The notes below the pieces were generated by a model. It worked only from the letters and a program-made list of their open reading frames with translations. It searched no databases and was not told the DNA's origin. Below, piece after piece: positions 1 to 12,298 of a stretch of 64,000 nucleotides of DNA. A program made the position numbers and the translations under genes. Where the stretch lies: assembly GCA_963971535.1 (NCBI GenBank), contig OZ020588.1:123977943-124041942 (forward strand). Direction: 5' to 3'. The number at the start of each line of letters is the position of its first letter. The stretch's first letter is position 1. This DNA is from Notolepis coatsorum (Eukaryota; Chordata; Actinopteri; Aulopiformes; Paralepididae).

Positions 1-1266
1 CTCAAGTGGAATGTTGGCCCGGGTAGCAAACTCGAGGTCCAGGAAACTCTCGTCACCCCCCGAGTCAATGAGTGCCTCCACCGTGGCACGTTGGTCCGCC
101 CAGGCCAGGGTGACGCTCATCAGACGGCTAGGTGGTGCACGGCTCTGGGAACGAGAAAAACGGCTCACCAGGATCTCCCGGGGTCCCGGCGAGCCTGGTC
201 CTTTTGGCCGGGTGGGGCAGTTGGCGATACGGTGTCCATCCCGACCGCAGTAGAGGCAAAGGCCGGACCTGAACCTCGCCTCCCGTTCAGCTTGGCTAAG
301 ATGTGAACGTCCCAGCTGCATGGGTTCCTCCCCGGGCACAGAACGGGAGGGGAAGGGGCCACCAGTTGTGTTGGGAGCAGGGCGGACCGCAGTACCGTCA
401 CGAGTACGGGGGGTCTGGAGAACCTCTGGAGGTCCCTGTCGGGTTCTCTCACGTCTTCTCTCCTGGAGGCGTCCGTCGATGCGAATGGCGAGGCTGAATA
501 GGTCCTCGAGGGACTCAGGTTCCTCACGGGTCACGAGCTGGTCCCTGACAGCGTCGTTGAGCCCCCTCATGAAGGTGAGACGAAGCGCTTGATCGTTCCA
601 ACCGCTCTCCGTTGCCGCCAGTATGAACTCCAGCACGTAGTCAATGACCCCGCCACTGCCCTGCCGGAAGGTGCCCAACCGGGCTCCAGGGTCCTGGCCA
701 CGGGCTGGGTGGTGGAAAACCCTGCGGAGCTCAGCCACGAAGTCTGGGTAGGAAAAACAGAAATCAGCCCCCATTGCCCAGGAGGCAGTGACCCACTGGG
801 CTGCCCGGCCTGAGAGCAAGTTAGTCATGTAAGCCACTCGGGCTCCCCTTGAAGTGAATCGGCTGGGTTGATGACGAAAAACCAACTCACATTGCATGAT
901 GAATGTGGCACAATCCTCGAAGTTACCATCGAACAACCGTGGTTCGGAGAGACGGGGCTCCCGAGGTGCGGGATCGGGAGGTGCGGGGCCTGCCAGGGCT
1001 GCGGGTGATGCTCCGGCCGAGGCTCCTGAAGTAAGTGGGGTTACAAGCAAGGTGTTAACGGTTTCACTCAGCGCTTGTAATTGGTGGAGAATATTAGACT
1101 GCTGGCTAGCCAGAGAGCCAAGGGACTCCAGAATTGGCAGGACCTGGTCCCGGAGCTCCTGTACAGCAACCGCAGCCGCACCTAGCTGTAGGCTGTGGTC
1201 ATTGGTTAACTCAATCTGGACCGCCAACGCTGTTCTGACCCTCTCTGTGTCGGCTGAGGTCGTCAT
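1..1266 (-). CDS. Gag (start of Gag-Pol) of Ty3/gypsy retrotransposon, 3' end outside window
   Basis: An uninterrupted frame of 422 codons starts at the ATG one base after the primer-binding site. Visible parts: a helical N-terminal third with many Gln and Leu residues, a Pro/Ala-rich linker near residues 80-105, a retrotransposon Gag core, a zinc knuckle CLYCGRDGHRIANC (C-x2-C-x4-H-x4-C) at residues 337-350, and a retropepsin-like motif LIDSGGDES with its catalytic Asp at residue 401. The family forms the cytoplasmic particle in which the element RNA is reverse-transcribed. The lack of any stop or frameshift implies recent insertion or selection. Vertebrate PEG10 and RTL1 descend from this group, but the intact LTR and primer site argue for an ordinary element rather than a domesticated gene. 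Confidence 0.85.
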   Translation of the reverse strand, partial: MTTSADTERVRTALAVQIELTNDHSLQLGAAAVAVQELRDQVLPILESLGSLASQQSNILHQLQALSETVNTLLVTPLTSGASAGASPAALAGPAPPDPAPREPRLSEPRLFDGNFEDCATFIMQCELVFRHQPSRFTSRGARVAYMTNLLSGRAAQWVTASWAMGADFCFSYPDFVAELRRVFHHPARGQDPGARLGTFRQGSGGVIDYVLEFILAATESGWNDQALRLTFMRGLNDAVRDQLVTREEPESLEDLFSLAIRIDGRLQERRRERTRQGPPEVLQTPRTRDGTAVRPAPNTTGGPFPSRSVPGEEPMQLGRSHLSQAEREARFRSGLCLYCGRDGHRIANCPTRPKGPGSPGPREILVSRFSRSQSRAPPSRLMSVTLAWADQRATVEALIDSGGDESFLDLEFATRANIPLE

Positions 1267-1267
1267 G

Positions 1268-1277
1268 GTTGGGTCGT
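1268..1277 (-). other. Self-complementary primer-binding site of element A
   Basis: ACGACCCAAC lies 2 nt after the LTR end and 1 nt before the gag ATG. It pairs over 10 of 10 bases with GTTGGGTCGT at the inferred start of R. It does not start with TGG, as a site for a tRNA 3' end would. This matches the self-priming known for Tf1 and proposed for sushi elements. Confidence 0.7.
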
Positions 1278-1279
1278 AA

Positions 1280-2233
1280 TGTTATGGTTTGTAACCGACC
1301 TCAAACGCAACGGCACAGACAGGAAGGTCAGAGTTAGCCAAAAGCTAGGGCGTATTTATTTACAGAGTCACAAGATGGATGAGGTACAGTAATCAAACAA
1401 ACGGGGATCTGGCATGTGACGATGTAGCGGCTCTGCAGATACTCCCAGTAGATAGTGGTGAGGAATTGGCATGTGACGTTGTAGCGGCTCTGCAGATACT
1501 CCCAGCTTTCACTCACGGTGGAAAACGGAGAGAGAGAGAAATCAGAAACAGCCCAACGAACACACAGAGGCAGAGAGGTGACAGAGTCCAGTATTAATCC
1601 CAAGTGACTTGATCTTCGGTGTACCACACACAAGTTAGCTGAGTCCAGTGAAAAACAACACGGTATTCTTCAGTGTTATTCTAACACACAAATTAGCTGA
1701 GTTCAGTGCGAAACAAAACGGAATTCTTCAGTGTTATCCTAACACACAAATTAGCTGAGTCCAGTACAAAACAAAAACGGTATTTCTTCAGTGTTCACCA
1801 AACACACAAAAAACTGATAATCCAAAAGGACTGTTTCCAAAAACTCACCAGAGCGCAACTCGTAAAGCGGGCAGATAACGAGGCGCAGCTCCAAACGGGG
1901 AACCAGGTTCTCCACAGCTGTTCTCCACAAAAAGGTCCTGGAGAGAAAGAAGACAGGAACAGCGACGGGGAAAGGCAGGTATATGCAGTTGTATTCCAGA
2001 ACGACCCAACATCGATAGCAAGGAGGTCTGTGTATATAAAGCCTTCAGGGGCGCTAATTACAAACTGTGACAGCTGCGGGATGAGATTGATACTTGCTCC
2101 AAAAGCGTGTGGCGGGGAATGCACCAATCAACACGGCACCTTAAAGGAACGGAGCGTGTGGCGGGGAATGCATCAATCAACATAGTACCTTAAAGGAACG
2201 GAGCGTGTGGCGGGGAGCGGACCAAACCTCACA
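1280..2233 (-). repeat. 5' LTR of element A (954 bp)
   Basis: On the minus strand it starts TGTGAGG and ends CATAACA, a TG...CA structure. U3 holds about 2.5 copies of a 49-bp repeat (GCGTGTGGCGGGG at 2105, 2154 and 2203), a plausible enhancer array. R/U5 holds three to four copies of a 58-bp repeat (1625-1810) and two copies of a 57-bp repeat (about 1410-1505). An AATAAA signal lies at 1360-1355, about 75 bp before the LTR end. Confidence 0.82.
2001..2040 (-). promoter_or_regulatory. Core promoter of element A: TATA box and inferred transcript start
   Basis: On the minus strand TTTATATACA occupies 2040-2031. The inferred first transcribed bases, GTTGGGTCGT, start at 2010, 28 bp downstream of TATATA. 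The start is inferred because this decamer is the exact complement of the primer-binding site. Confidence 0.65.
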
Positions 2234-2701
2234 ACTTCTGCTGCAGCTCTCACACACACATTCCCTCACACACACACATTCCACACCTCACTCAAATGGA
2301 ACAAATCAGTCATGCCACTGTGATCTGACATCTTTGATTCCAGCACAGTCTTCTATACTGGTCCCATTCATCACTGTCATACAACACATTCAGTCCTGAA
2401 AATTTAAGTTTATCACTGTCATACAACACATTCAGTCCTGAAAATTAAAGTTTAGAAAGAAAAAGAAAGAAAAAAGAAATCAAACATTTTAATTCAATAC
2501 ATCATTCACACATATACTGATTTCTCAGCAGCGACTTTAACTCATAAGACATTCAAAAGAAATAAAACCAAATGAAAGAAATCAAATCAAAATTACCACT
2601 CCCCTTTCTTAAAAATAAGAAACAAAATAAACTCTTTCATTCAATATCTCACAGCCTCAATCACCCACTGAAATGAAAACAACAAGACCACACTCAAATC
2701 A
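2234..2701. other. No gene; A-rich and CA-rich spacer
   Basis: Contains short CACACA runs and a direct repeat of a 30-40 bp unit with ATCACTGTCATACAACACAT near 2370 and 2412. No coding potential or recognised element. Confidence 0.5.
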
Positions 2702-3178
2702 AGTTTCAAGTTTCAAGTTTCTTTAACAGTTGTCATACAGTACAGAATACTTTTATACAAAATGCTTCTTACTGTTACGCTCCAGAGACTGTGCTAGACA
2801 AGATAGTATGAAATAAAATAGTATAGCATGTAAAATAGAAGTACAAAAATGTCACAGTGTTCAGTATAGACATATGTACAATGTTCGATGCAGAATAGAA
2901 GTAACTGAGTTACCATACAATATACAATATTCTATGCAATGTACTAATATACAATAATATATAGTGCAGAGCAGAAATGGGATGAGGTACAATTTAGGTA
3001 CAATTTACAGTAAGGTGTACGAGTTGTAGTGCAAATCCTTTACCAATAAATATAAAGTGTAAAGTGTGTTTAGGTGATCTAAGGTGTGTAGAGTGGGTGC
3101 TGCAGTGTGTTGTTTGTTTAAGTGAGTGTGTGCGTGTGGTGTGTGTGCTGTGTGCATTTGATGGTTGTTGCATAGTGT

Positions 3179-3509
3179 TTATTGTTCGTTGAGCAGCCTG
3201 ATGGCCTGGGGATAGAAGCTTCTTCTGAGTCTTTCTGTGCTCGCCTTAAGACTCCGGTATCGCTTGCCTGACCGCAGTAGTTCAAAGAGGCAGTTGTTCG
3301 GGTGGCTGGAGTCCTTGATGATTCTCTTAGCCTTGCCCCTGCACCGCTTGTTGTAAATGTTCTGGAGGGTGGGAAGCCCCCATCCAATTGTGCGTTCGGC
3401 TGAACGTGTCACTCTTTGTAGTCTGCTACGGTCTTGTGCAGTGCTATTCCCAAACCAGGAGGTGATGTTGCCAGTCAGGATGCTCTCTATTGTACATGAG
3501 TAGAAGTTC
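3179..3509 (-). pseudogene. LINE copy 1, C-terminal part of reverse transcriptase protein beyond the MITE
   Basis: Encodes the C-terminal 110 or so residues, including [17 protein letters not shown] and [16 protein letters not shown] and ending LLNEQ followed by TAA. The same sequence is contiguous with the rest of the protein in copy 2, which shows that the intervening 915 bp is an insertion. Confidence 0.82.
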
Positions 3510-3513
3510 TTAA

Positions 3514-4428
3514 CACTTTGAGTGCCACGCCGGGTTTTCCTTTTTACCCCCTGAATGCCACGGTCCGCTCCAATGTTAACGCTAATATCGCCTAATCTAT
3601 GTTTTAAATTATGGCTATGTGTCTAATCTGCCCATCGCATTATCAAAGACTATTTTCCAGTCAGTGCTGTCAAGGCAGATTGTTTTTTTATTGCGTCATT
3701 TCCGTTTTAGAGCATTTAGAAAAGCACCCGTTTTGAGATAAAAATTTAAATCTATGAAAATCGTCTTTTACTGGAATATTCCACAACGTTGATATTCGTC
3801 TGCCTTTTTATGAATCGTTTTCAAATAAACGCTAGATGATCAATATTATACGTGCACGCAAGCACATTCGGGCCGCGCACGGATAATCGCCGTGTTGATT
3901 TCCTCTTGGACTTTTACAGTGAACCCGAAAGAGCCCATTTCACAAAACAGCTTATAACTTCATCAAAATTAGTCTGAGTATCCTAACACTGATAACATAG
4001 AGTCCTTACCTGACCTCAGATGGTATCCAACTGGTATATTCCAATTCCTGATCACCATTCAAAAAAATCGATAAGTGTATAGATCCAACGCGATACAGTA
4101 GAACTCCATGATCAGCGGGGCTCAGAGGCTCCAGAATGAACTGTGGTAACCCCGGCTGGATCAGTGGACTGGAAAATGTGGAGTACCAGATTTTTTTCCC
4201 CATCCATTTTCATTGAGTCCATTCCAAAATCCCTTATGTCATCTGGGAGACGATAGGGGGCGCTTTTTTCCACATATGATCTCCGGCGGTGCTTGTGTAT
4301 ACTCGCGTGATGCAATATGATTTCAGACCGCTAAAAAAAAAAAAAATAAAAAATCCGAGAAATCTCGTGAGTGGCTTTCAACCACATAAAAATAAACCCG
4401 AGATATCTCCTGTGTGGCAGTTAAAGTG
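3514..4428. mobile_element. TTAA-target MITE (piggyBac-like) inside LINE copy 1
   Basis: Flanked by TTAA on both sides (3510-3513 and 4429-4432), with inverted ends CACTTTGAGTGCCAC and CACTTTAACTGCCAC. The uninterrupted site is visible in LINE copy 2 as GATCCTTAAGAACTTC near 43461. No transposase frame is present. Its interior shares blocks with the MITE at 48398-49056 (GTCTAATC...CCATCGCATTATC, ATTTCCGTTTTA, GCTAGATGATCA). TTAA duplication points to piggyBac or Kolobok; the CACTTT-type ends favour piggyBac. Confidence 0.85.
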
Positions 4429-4432
4429 TTAA

Positions 4433-7076
4433 GGATCTTCTGACTGACTTGGAACTTCCTTAGGCGCCTGAGGAAGTAGAGGCGTTGTCGTGCCTTCTTC
4501 ACAACACTGTCAATGTGTGTGGTCCATGTCAAGTCCTCGGATATGTGGGCTCCGAGGTACTTGAAACTGTTCACTCTCTCAACCGGTGCCCCGTCGATGC
4601 TGAGGGGGCTGTAGTCCTTGACCCCCGACCTCCTGAAGTCCACAATCATCTCTTTTGTTTTGCTGACGTTCAGGGAGAGGCAGTTCTCCTGACACCACTG
4701 TGACAGATTCTCTACCTCTTCCAGGTAGGCCCTCTCGTCGTTGGCAGAGATCAGGCCAACCACTACTGTGTCATCAGCAAATTTGATGATTGTGTTGTTG
4801 TTCCGCTGTGCCACGCAGTCATGTGTGTACAGGGAGTAGAGGAGGGGGCTCAGGACACAGCCCTGGGGGGCCCCTATGTTGAGCGTGATGGAAGAGGAGG
4901 TGCAGTTGCCTGCTCTCACCACCTGGGGTCTGCCCGTCAGGAAGTCCAAGACCCACTGGCAGAGGTCATAGTTCAAGCCCAGGTCCCTGAGCTTGGCTAT
5001 GAGTTTGGAGGGGACTATGGTATTGAATGCTGAGCTGTAGTCGATGAACAGCATTCTCACATAGTTCCCCTGCCTCTTGTCTAGGTGTGATGCTGCTGAG
5101 TGCAGCACATGGGCTATGGCGTCCTCCGTCGACCTGTTGGGGCGGTATGCAAATTGAAGGGGGTACAGGTTGATGGGGAGGGAGGAACAAATGTAGCCCT
5201 TCACTAGCTTCTCAAAGCACTTCATGGCTATGGAGGTGAGAGCTACAGGGCGGTAGTCGTTGAGGCAAGCAGGCGTGGATTTTTTGGGTACAGGGATGAT
5301 GGTTGACTTCTTCAGACAGGTGGGGATGACAGCCTGTTCTAAGGACAGGTTAAAGATGTCAGTGAATACCGGGGCCAGTTGGTCGGCACAGACTTTTAGG
5401 ACGCGGCCGGGGATGCCGTCCGGTCCTGCTGCCTTCCTGATATTCACTTTTTTAAAGGTCCGCCTCACCTCATGCTCTGTTACCCTGAACACTGAGTCTC
5501 CATCAGCAGACCCCCCCCCCCCCATTGCCGTGGCTTGTAGGCTGGTGTTGTTATTCACAGCCTCAAACCTCGCATAGAAGGTGTTGAGATCATTTGCTAA
5601 GGAGATGTCACTGTTCAGTTTGAGGGGGGTGCCTTTGTAGTCTGTCATTGTTCTGAGGCCCTGCCACATACCTCTAGAGTCAGCCTGTTCAAACTGAAGT
5701 TCAACTTTATCCCTGTAATGCCGTTTTGCCTCTATTACTGCTCTCCTGACGTTGTGTCTTGCCGTCTTGTGTTCATCCATGTTGCCTGTCACCAGCCCGG
5801 TGTTGTAGGCTGAGGTGCGCACTTTCAGAGCCTCACAGACGGATTTATCTACCCAGGGCTTTTGATTTGGGTAGATTCTAATTGTGGTAGAGGGGATTGT
5901 TTCTTCTACCAGAGTACAGACAAAGTCAAGCACCGTTTCAGTGTATTCGTTAATATTGGCTGTGTTATCACGGAATACATTCCAATCTGTGCATTCCAGC
6001 GCAGCTTGGAGTGTCTCCTCTGACGTCACAGTCCAACGCTTAACCTCTCGCGATACTACCGGCGTTCGCTTGAGACTTTGTTTATACTTTGGCAAAAGAA
6101 AGATGGCGGCGTGGTCCGACTTGCCGAAAGGACTAAGAGCCTGTGACTTGTACCCATTCTTAAATTGCGAGTATACATGGTCTAATATGTTCTCGCCTCT
6201 GGTGGGACAGGTCACATGCTGATAGAAATTCGGCAACACCTTTTTAAGACGCGCGCTGTTGAAATTGCCCAGAACCAAAATGGCAGCGTCAACGCTAGCT
6301 ATCTGTAGTTTGTTTACCTCGTCGTGTAACTTTGAAAGTGCGGCCCCAGTGTTCGCGTGTGGTGGGATGTACACTCCGATCATGATGATGGACGTTAACT
6401 CCCTCGGGAGAAAGAAGGGTCGACATTTGATCGTGATAAACTCCAGGTCTGGGGAGCAGTGGTTAGACAATTCCTTTGCGTTGCCTATATCGCACCACTC
6501 CTTGTTTATCATGAAGGCAATGCCGCCTCCTTTCGTCTTTAGTGACTCTTCTGCCGTCCGGTCCTTGCGGAGAACGAAGAAGTGATCTGCCGGTTCTATT
6601 GCATGATTTGGGACTTCTGGAGACAGCCACGTTTCTGTGAAACAGAGGACGTTGCAATCCCGAATGTCCCTCTGGAATTGGATCCGTGCTCTGATGTCGT
6701 CCAGTTTGTTCCCTATCGATTGCACATTGGCTAACAATATGCTGGGCAATGTGGTTCTGTGTCGTTTGGACCTTAATCTATTTTGGATGCCGGCTCTTCT
6801 GCCTCGTCGTCGTGTTTTTTCCTTGCCTTGGCGACAACAAAGGATCTCTGTTGGCCACTGATGTTGCTCAGCAATCCGATCCAGAGAGAAATCCAGTCGG
6901 TAAGTTTTCTTTAATCCAATGTCAATTAGTGACTGACAGTCATACACATATAATGCACCAACAGTTGGTGCAAATAAAACTCTTAAAACTATAAAAATTA
7001 ACAAAAGTAAGCACAGTCTCGACGGAGCGAACAGAAAGGCAGCCGGAGCAGCGCCATTCAAATTCAAATCATCCAC
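4433..7076 (-). pseudogene. LINE copy 1 ORF2-like protein: endonuclease and most of reverse transcriptase
   Basis: An open frame of about 880 LINE-derived codons continues into the inserted MITE and stops there at 4323. Motifs in order: a hydrophobic N-terminus (residues about 18-40); endonuclease LLANVQSIGNKLDDI, CFTETWL, GNFNSA and SDHAAIF; then reverse transcriptase [55 protein letters not shown] and the catalytic FADDTVV. The family nicks DNA and copies its own RNA at the nick. The endonuclease motif usually written GDFN reads GNFN here, a change at a catalytic Asp that copy 2 keeps as GDFN. The reading frame is otherwise undamaged up to the MITE, so the insertion is probably recent relative to the LINE. 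Confidence 0.85.
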
Positions 7077-7564
7077 AGATTACTAGGTAAACATTCAAAG
7101 ACAAAACCATTCACACTTGTTTCACTCATGCAAACAAAGCTCAAGTCATTCCACATACATCACTCAACCACAACACAACATAACTCATTAGTCTCCATTT
7201 GGGTCCACAGACAATGTTAGTTTTTTCATCCTCCCTTCGCTCAACTCTCCTGCTCTCAACGTTCCTGCTCTCAACTTCAGGCAAACAAAGTCGACTCTCA
7301 TTCTCTGCTCCCCTACTCTCATTCTAAGAAAGGCCTAGCAACCCTTCTCAATCCGAAGTCACCCCGGCCTGCTAGAACCACGATAACCTCAGGCTATTCC
7401 TTCAATCAAATAGTCAACCACATTCAACGTAATAACTGCATCTGAACTGGCTCCTATTGAATTATCTCCCTTACACTCCAACTGTCTCCTGAATTAGCCC
7501 CCCTTTTTCCACTTCCTGTCACCCTCTATGTCCAGCCTGCTCACGTCTCTTCTCCCTGTTGTAA
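7077..7564. other. No gene recognised
   Basis: C- and A-rich sequence with no long open frame, no splice-bounded exon and no repeat family I can name. Confidence 0.4.
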
Positions 7565-8215
7565 AAATACCTCTACAAGTCAAGTCAAGTCAAGAGTTTT
7601 ATTTGTCACGGCATACAAGTATACAATGAAATGCGGGTGGTCTTGCCCGCAACAATGTGCAATACAGTAGTACAACATATAATAGAATCCAATAAAAACA
7701 ACATTGTGCAATAAACAGGTAACATAGTGGGACATCTCGGTATCTGTACATAGTTATTTACAGAGCATGTAGGACATGCTAGGTCCTTTGGTAGTGCAAT
7801 ACACTGTTACTGTTGCTATACTATTTTTAAAGTGACCTTTCCTTTGTGGCCATAAGTGTGGGCGTGTGCAGCATGAGTGTGTGCCTGCTCATGTTAAAGT
7901 GGCTGCTAGCGTGCGAGCGTGCACAGCGTGCGTGTCGTGTGTGTGCTCATGTGTGCTTGTGTGTTGAGAGTTCAGTGTTCTGTGGTACTCAGTGTTCATT
8001 GTTCAAGGCTCTGATGGCCTGGGGGAAGAAGCTGAGCCGAAGCCTCTCTGTCCTAGTAGCTGGGGTTCGCAGGCGTCTGCCTGACCTCAGCAGCTGGAAC
8101 AGGCTGTTATTGGGGTGGTGAGGGTCTTTCATTATTCTGCAGGCTCTGGATTTGTTATCTGTTATCTTCCACCAACTGCCCTCTGCAATCTTCACCTCTG
8201 ACCTGTCTTCCTGTT
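7565..8215 (-). mobile_element. 3' end of a second Rex1-like LINE subfamily
   Basis: Translation ends LFQLLRSGRRLRTPATRTE...FFPQAIRALNN, aligned with the C-terminus of LINE copy 1 ([19 protein letters not shown]...[10 protein letters not shown]). The 3' UTR carries the GTTTTATTTGTCACGGCATA signature and a CAAGT-type tail at 7576-7600. The same tail occurs in plus orientation near 15890-16050. Confidence 0.75.
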
Positions 8216-9946
8216 GTAAAGATAGACTAGGTCCCTTCTCTGAGTGTAACAGCGACCATAAACAACAGGTTTACCATCCCCCCTTGAGCATCCCATGACC
8301 TGAGCATACTGACTCCCTTTAGCATAAAGGCCATATCCACTCCCTCCGTGAATATAGGCCCCCTGTAAATCATCAAAGGGTTATACACACATTTCATCCC
8401 CCAGAGGCAAGCCGCCCTCAGGATTGAATTTATCACACATTCCTACAGCCCCCGGGGAAGACTAAACCATCCCCCCAGAGCCGAATTAACATACAGTTGC
8501 CTGTTTCAGTCACCAGTCAAACACAGAGAAACCACGGACCGAATAGCACATTATTACAACTATTGTAAACATAATCATTTAATCATTAAAAAAACATATA
8601 AACAAGCCCCCACCATTAAATGATCCTATTATGATTCAAGGACATGCAACCAATGTAAATCAATAGTGTATTAAAGATTTAACAATCTAAAACAAGCATA
8701 AACACAACATCACTTCTTTCAAAACAATTGCACAACCTAAACAGATTTAAAAATCACATTTTAACACAACATTATTCAAGTAATTTTAAAGGCCACTCGT
8801 TTAAGAAATAAAACAATATTTTCCATACAAACTCCAAGAAGTGGTTTCAAATGTGCCAAGCCTAAATTGTTGTTACTCTGTACACATGTGATATTTGATC
8901 CTACTGCAGTTGTATTACGTCATATAATGCAAGCCATATGTAGCTACTATCAAACCTACCCCCCTTGGTAAGGACTTACTTGAGTAAAACAACACATTGC
9001 TTACTTGACAGACCCAATGTATATATATTGTTCCCATTATTAAATGATACACTCACCCATAGTAGCTAAATTGTGAGTTTAACTAGATACAAGCAATGTA
9101 TTCATTCTCTAATGATACACTCACTGCAATGCCCCCATGCATTTTCTCCCCAATAACTATCCCCCATAATCTACAACATCCCACATGTACATACTCCCAC
9201 ACACCTGTAGTAACAACACAAACAGAACCACTTCCAGACCACCTTTACAACACAACGCAAAAATACAAACCACTTACCAATCTCGTTAACCAGAACTGCA
9301 TATACATTCCTCTTCCTCCGCCATTAGGCAACGGAACAAGACGATAAAAACTACAACTAAAATGGCCGTTACGACGCTCCCTGTCAAAAATCCGGAAGTT
9401 CAAAATGGCCGCTACGGCGCTTCCTGTCAATTACGGAAGTTGTGTTTTGCTAGCCCGCCGCTGGTGGTCACAAGTTGCATAATGCTATACAGACTCTACA
9501 CAAAACAATGTCAACTGTCTCCAGTATAACGCAACCCTACGTCACACGTAGTATAAAATATAATAATGTACGTTCATACAACATGAAAAGCATCATCCGT
9601 ACACTGCACATCAGCACCGTTAGCACATTTAGCTTATTAGCCCCGTTAGCTTAGCTTAGCTTAGCATAGGTAGCTTAGCTTAGCTTAGCTCTAATAGCCA
9701 GCTCCCCCTTTCCCAAGGATGCACCGCGGTGCTCTCGCCCAGGGCTATACAACATCACAACCGAAGCGTCCTACTTTTGCAAACAACTCTCAATCAACGT
9801 TATTATTAAACAATCGCTCCACGCACCAGTATCGCCTATCCTACCGCCACCACACCGCTTCTAATCATAACATTGCACAAACTCTTATCACGGCGTTACC
9901 CCCTAAGTAGCTAGCCAGCCTGATGTGTTGGTTCAACACTCCCCGA
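8216..9946. other. No gene recognised; AT-rich DNA with TTAGC repeats
   Basis: No exon or named repeat is seen. At 9359-9440 a short unit AAAATGGCCG(T/C)TACG is tandemly duplicated. At 9617-9690 there are repeated GCTTAGCTTAGC motifs. Confidence 0.4.
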
Positions 9947-10927
<981 letters not shown>

Positions 10928-10935
10928 CTCCCCGA

Positions 10936-12294
10936 GATCTGCGCGTTATGTGATGTTCCTATATGCGTTCAAGATCCGCGCATTCATTCAGTTCAACGCT
11001 ACCCGGACGGATACAAATTACACGCGCATCCCCCCACGAGAACTATATAACAGTACTTTTGTAAAATCATACAAACACGCATTCATTCATACGTACTAAA
11101 CCCATTTACCCCCAGCTAACATGCTTACACACAAACTCCCATTCATAAGTGCTCACTTATTTCATCCAAACGTCCAACAACAACAACATCATTTCCTCCT
11201 CATAATCATCTCAGCCGGCCGGCTTTTTAAGTACTAACTCTCAACGCGACTCACGCAATGACGGCATAAATGTCTCAATTTTAGCAGGCCCTTCAGCAGG
11301 ATTATGCAGGTTTCATCTTCGTCTTTAAACTCCCTGTGCTCACAGGCAGCAAAAAATGCCCAATCCTTTCCTCTGGTTCGAACTCAATGGGCGAACCAGA
11401 GTCGAAAGTTGTATTATAGCCACACGGTCTGCTTCTGGTGTCACGCTATAATACTCAAAACACACTTATTGACTTCATAACGTTTACACATCCACCACGT
11501 CATCCGTAAGCCCGGTGGCTACTTGATAAAAACTAATATCGCGCACCCTCGGCACCACTCTATCTCGTGTCTACTGTCCATAGCCCAACAAAAGGTTTGA
11601 TACACATCATACTCCCCTTCATATATTCCACCATATCTCTTACTCGCCTTGAGCACGGCTAGAGATAGATTTCCGGGATATATTCAAGCAAGCCCCTTCT
11701 ATTAAAGCGACAGCACCAGGCACGAGAGTTCATTCGTTTCTGTCCGTAAACAGAGGTTCGAAATGATCCAGCTCATCATTGACTTGCTAAGAGTCCTGGA
11801 CAAATGCAGGCCTATCAGCAAACCAAATAACATCTTTGAACATCGCCCACTTAATCACTTCAAAATGTTCTCGTTACATCCACGTAAGATTAACGACGTA
11901 AATTCAACGCCGAGATATCAAACGCCACGTAACCACTCACTTACCCGCGTGATCCTATACCACTGATCCACACCGTAGTGACGCCACCAATATTAGATTA
12001 TATTAACCTAGCACCTTCACCCTATCTGCGCTCTCATTCAGAATCCGTCTGTACAGTCGAGGCCAGAGTCGATCCTTGTGATTCCCGACTTCACCAGCCC
12101 TCGCCGACACAAAACATCCCATCCTGGAAGCGCGGTCTAAACTTAATAGAACTCATCTCTGCTCTACCGCCCCACCCCCTTGTACGCAAAAACAACATCC
12201 ACCCCGGGCCCCAACTGGTGGCTACTGGCTACATGACCAAACACACAACCCCGTTCTCCTTTTCTAGACAGCAAAAACTCTGCACTGCAACACC
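10936..12294. other. No gene recognised
   Basis: Unique-looking sequence with moderate CpG content and many short open frames but no convincing exon or repeat boundary. Confidence 0.4.
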
Positions 12295-12298
12295 TTAA

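Larger units (their letters stand above)
1..2233 (-). mobile_element. LTR element A: Ty3/gypsy (Tf1/sushi-type) retrotransposon, 5' part, cut by window edge
   Basis: A 5' LTR beginning TGTGAGG and ending CCATAACA is followed within 14 bp by an open gag frame that runs off the left edge. The order LTR, primer-binding site, Gag with CCHC knuckle and protease DSG motif is that of a Ty3/gypsy element. The LTR ends match those of element B near 54-57 kb, so the two belong to one family. The open gag suggests a recent, possibly autonomous copy. The rest of pol and the 3' LTR are outside the window, so completeness and target duplication cannot be judged; the bases flanking the 5' LTR are ACTTC (2234-2238). 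Confidence 0.88.
2702..7076 (-). mobile_element. LINE copy 1 (Rex1/CR1-like non-LTR retrotransposon), split by a MITE
   Basis: A near full-length LINE reads right to left and ends in a CTTGAAA-type tail at its 3' end (2702-2728). It encodes an apurinic-like endonuclease followed by reverse transcriptase. A second, more damaged copy of the same family lies inside nicn1 (about 40836-44288), with very similar coding sequence and 3' end. The copy here is interrupted by a TTAA-flanked MITE (3514-4428). Confidence 0.88.

Noticed and set aside
1334..2185. Host coding frames at 1.3-2.2 kb
   Set aside because: They lie in the LTR of element A and cross its tandem repeats.
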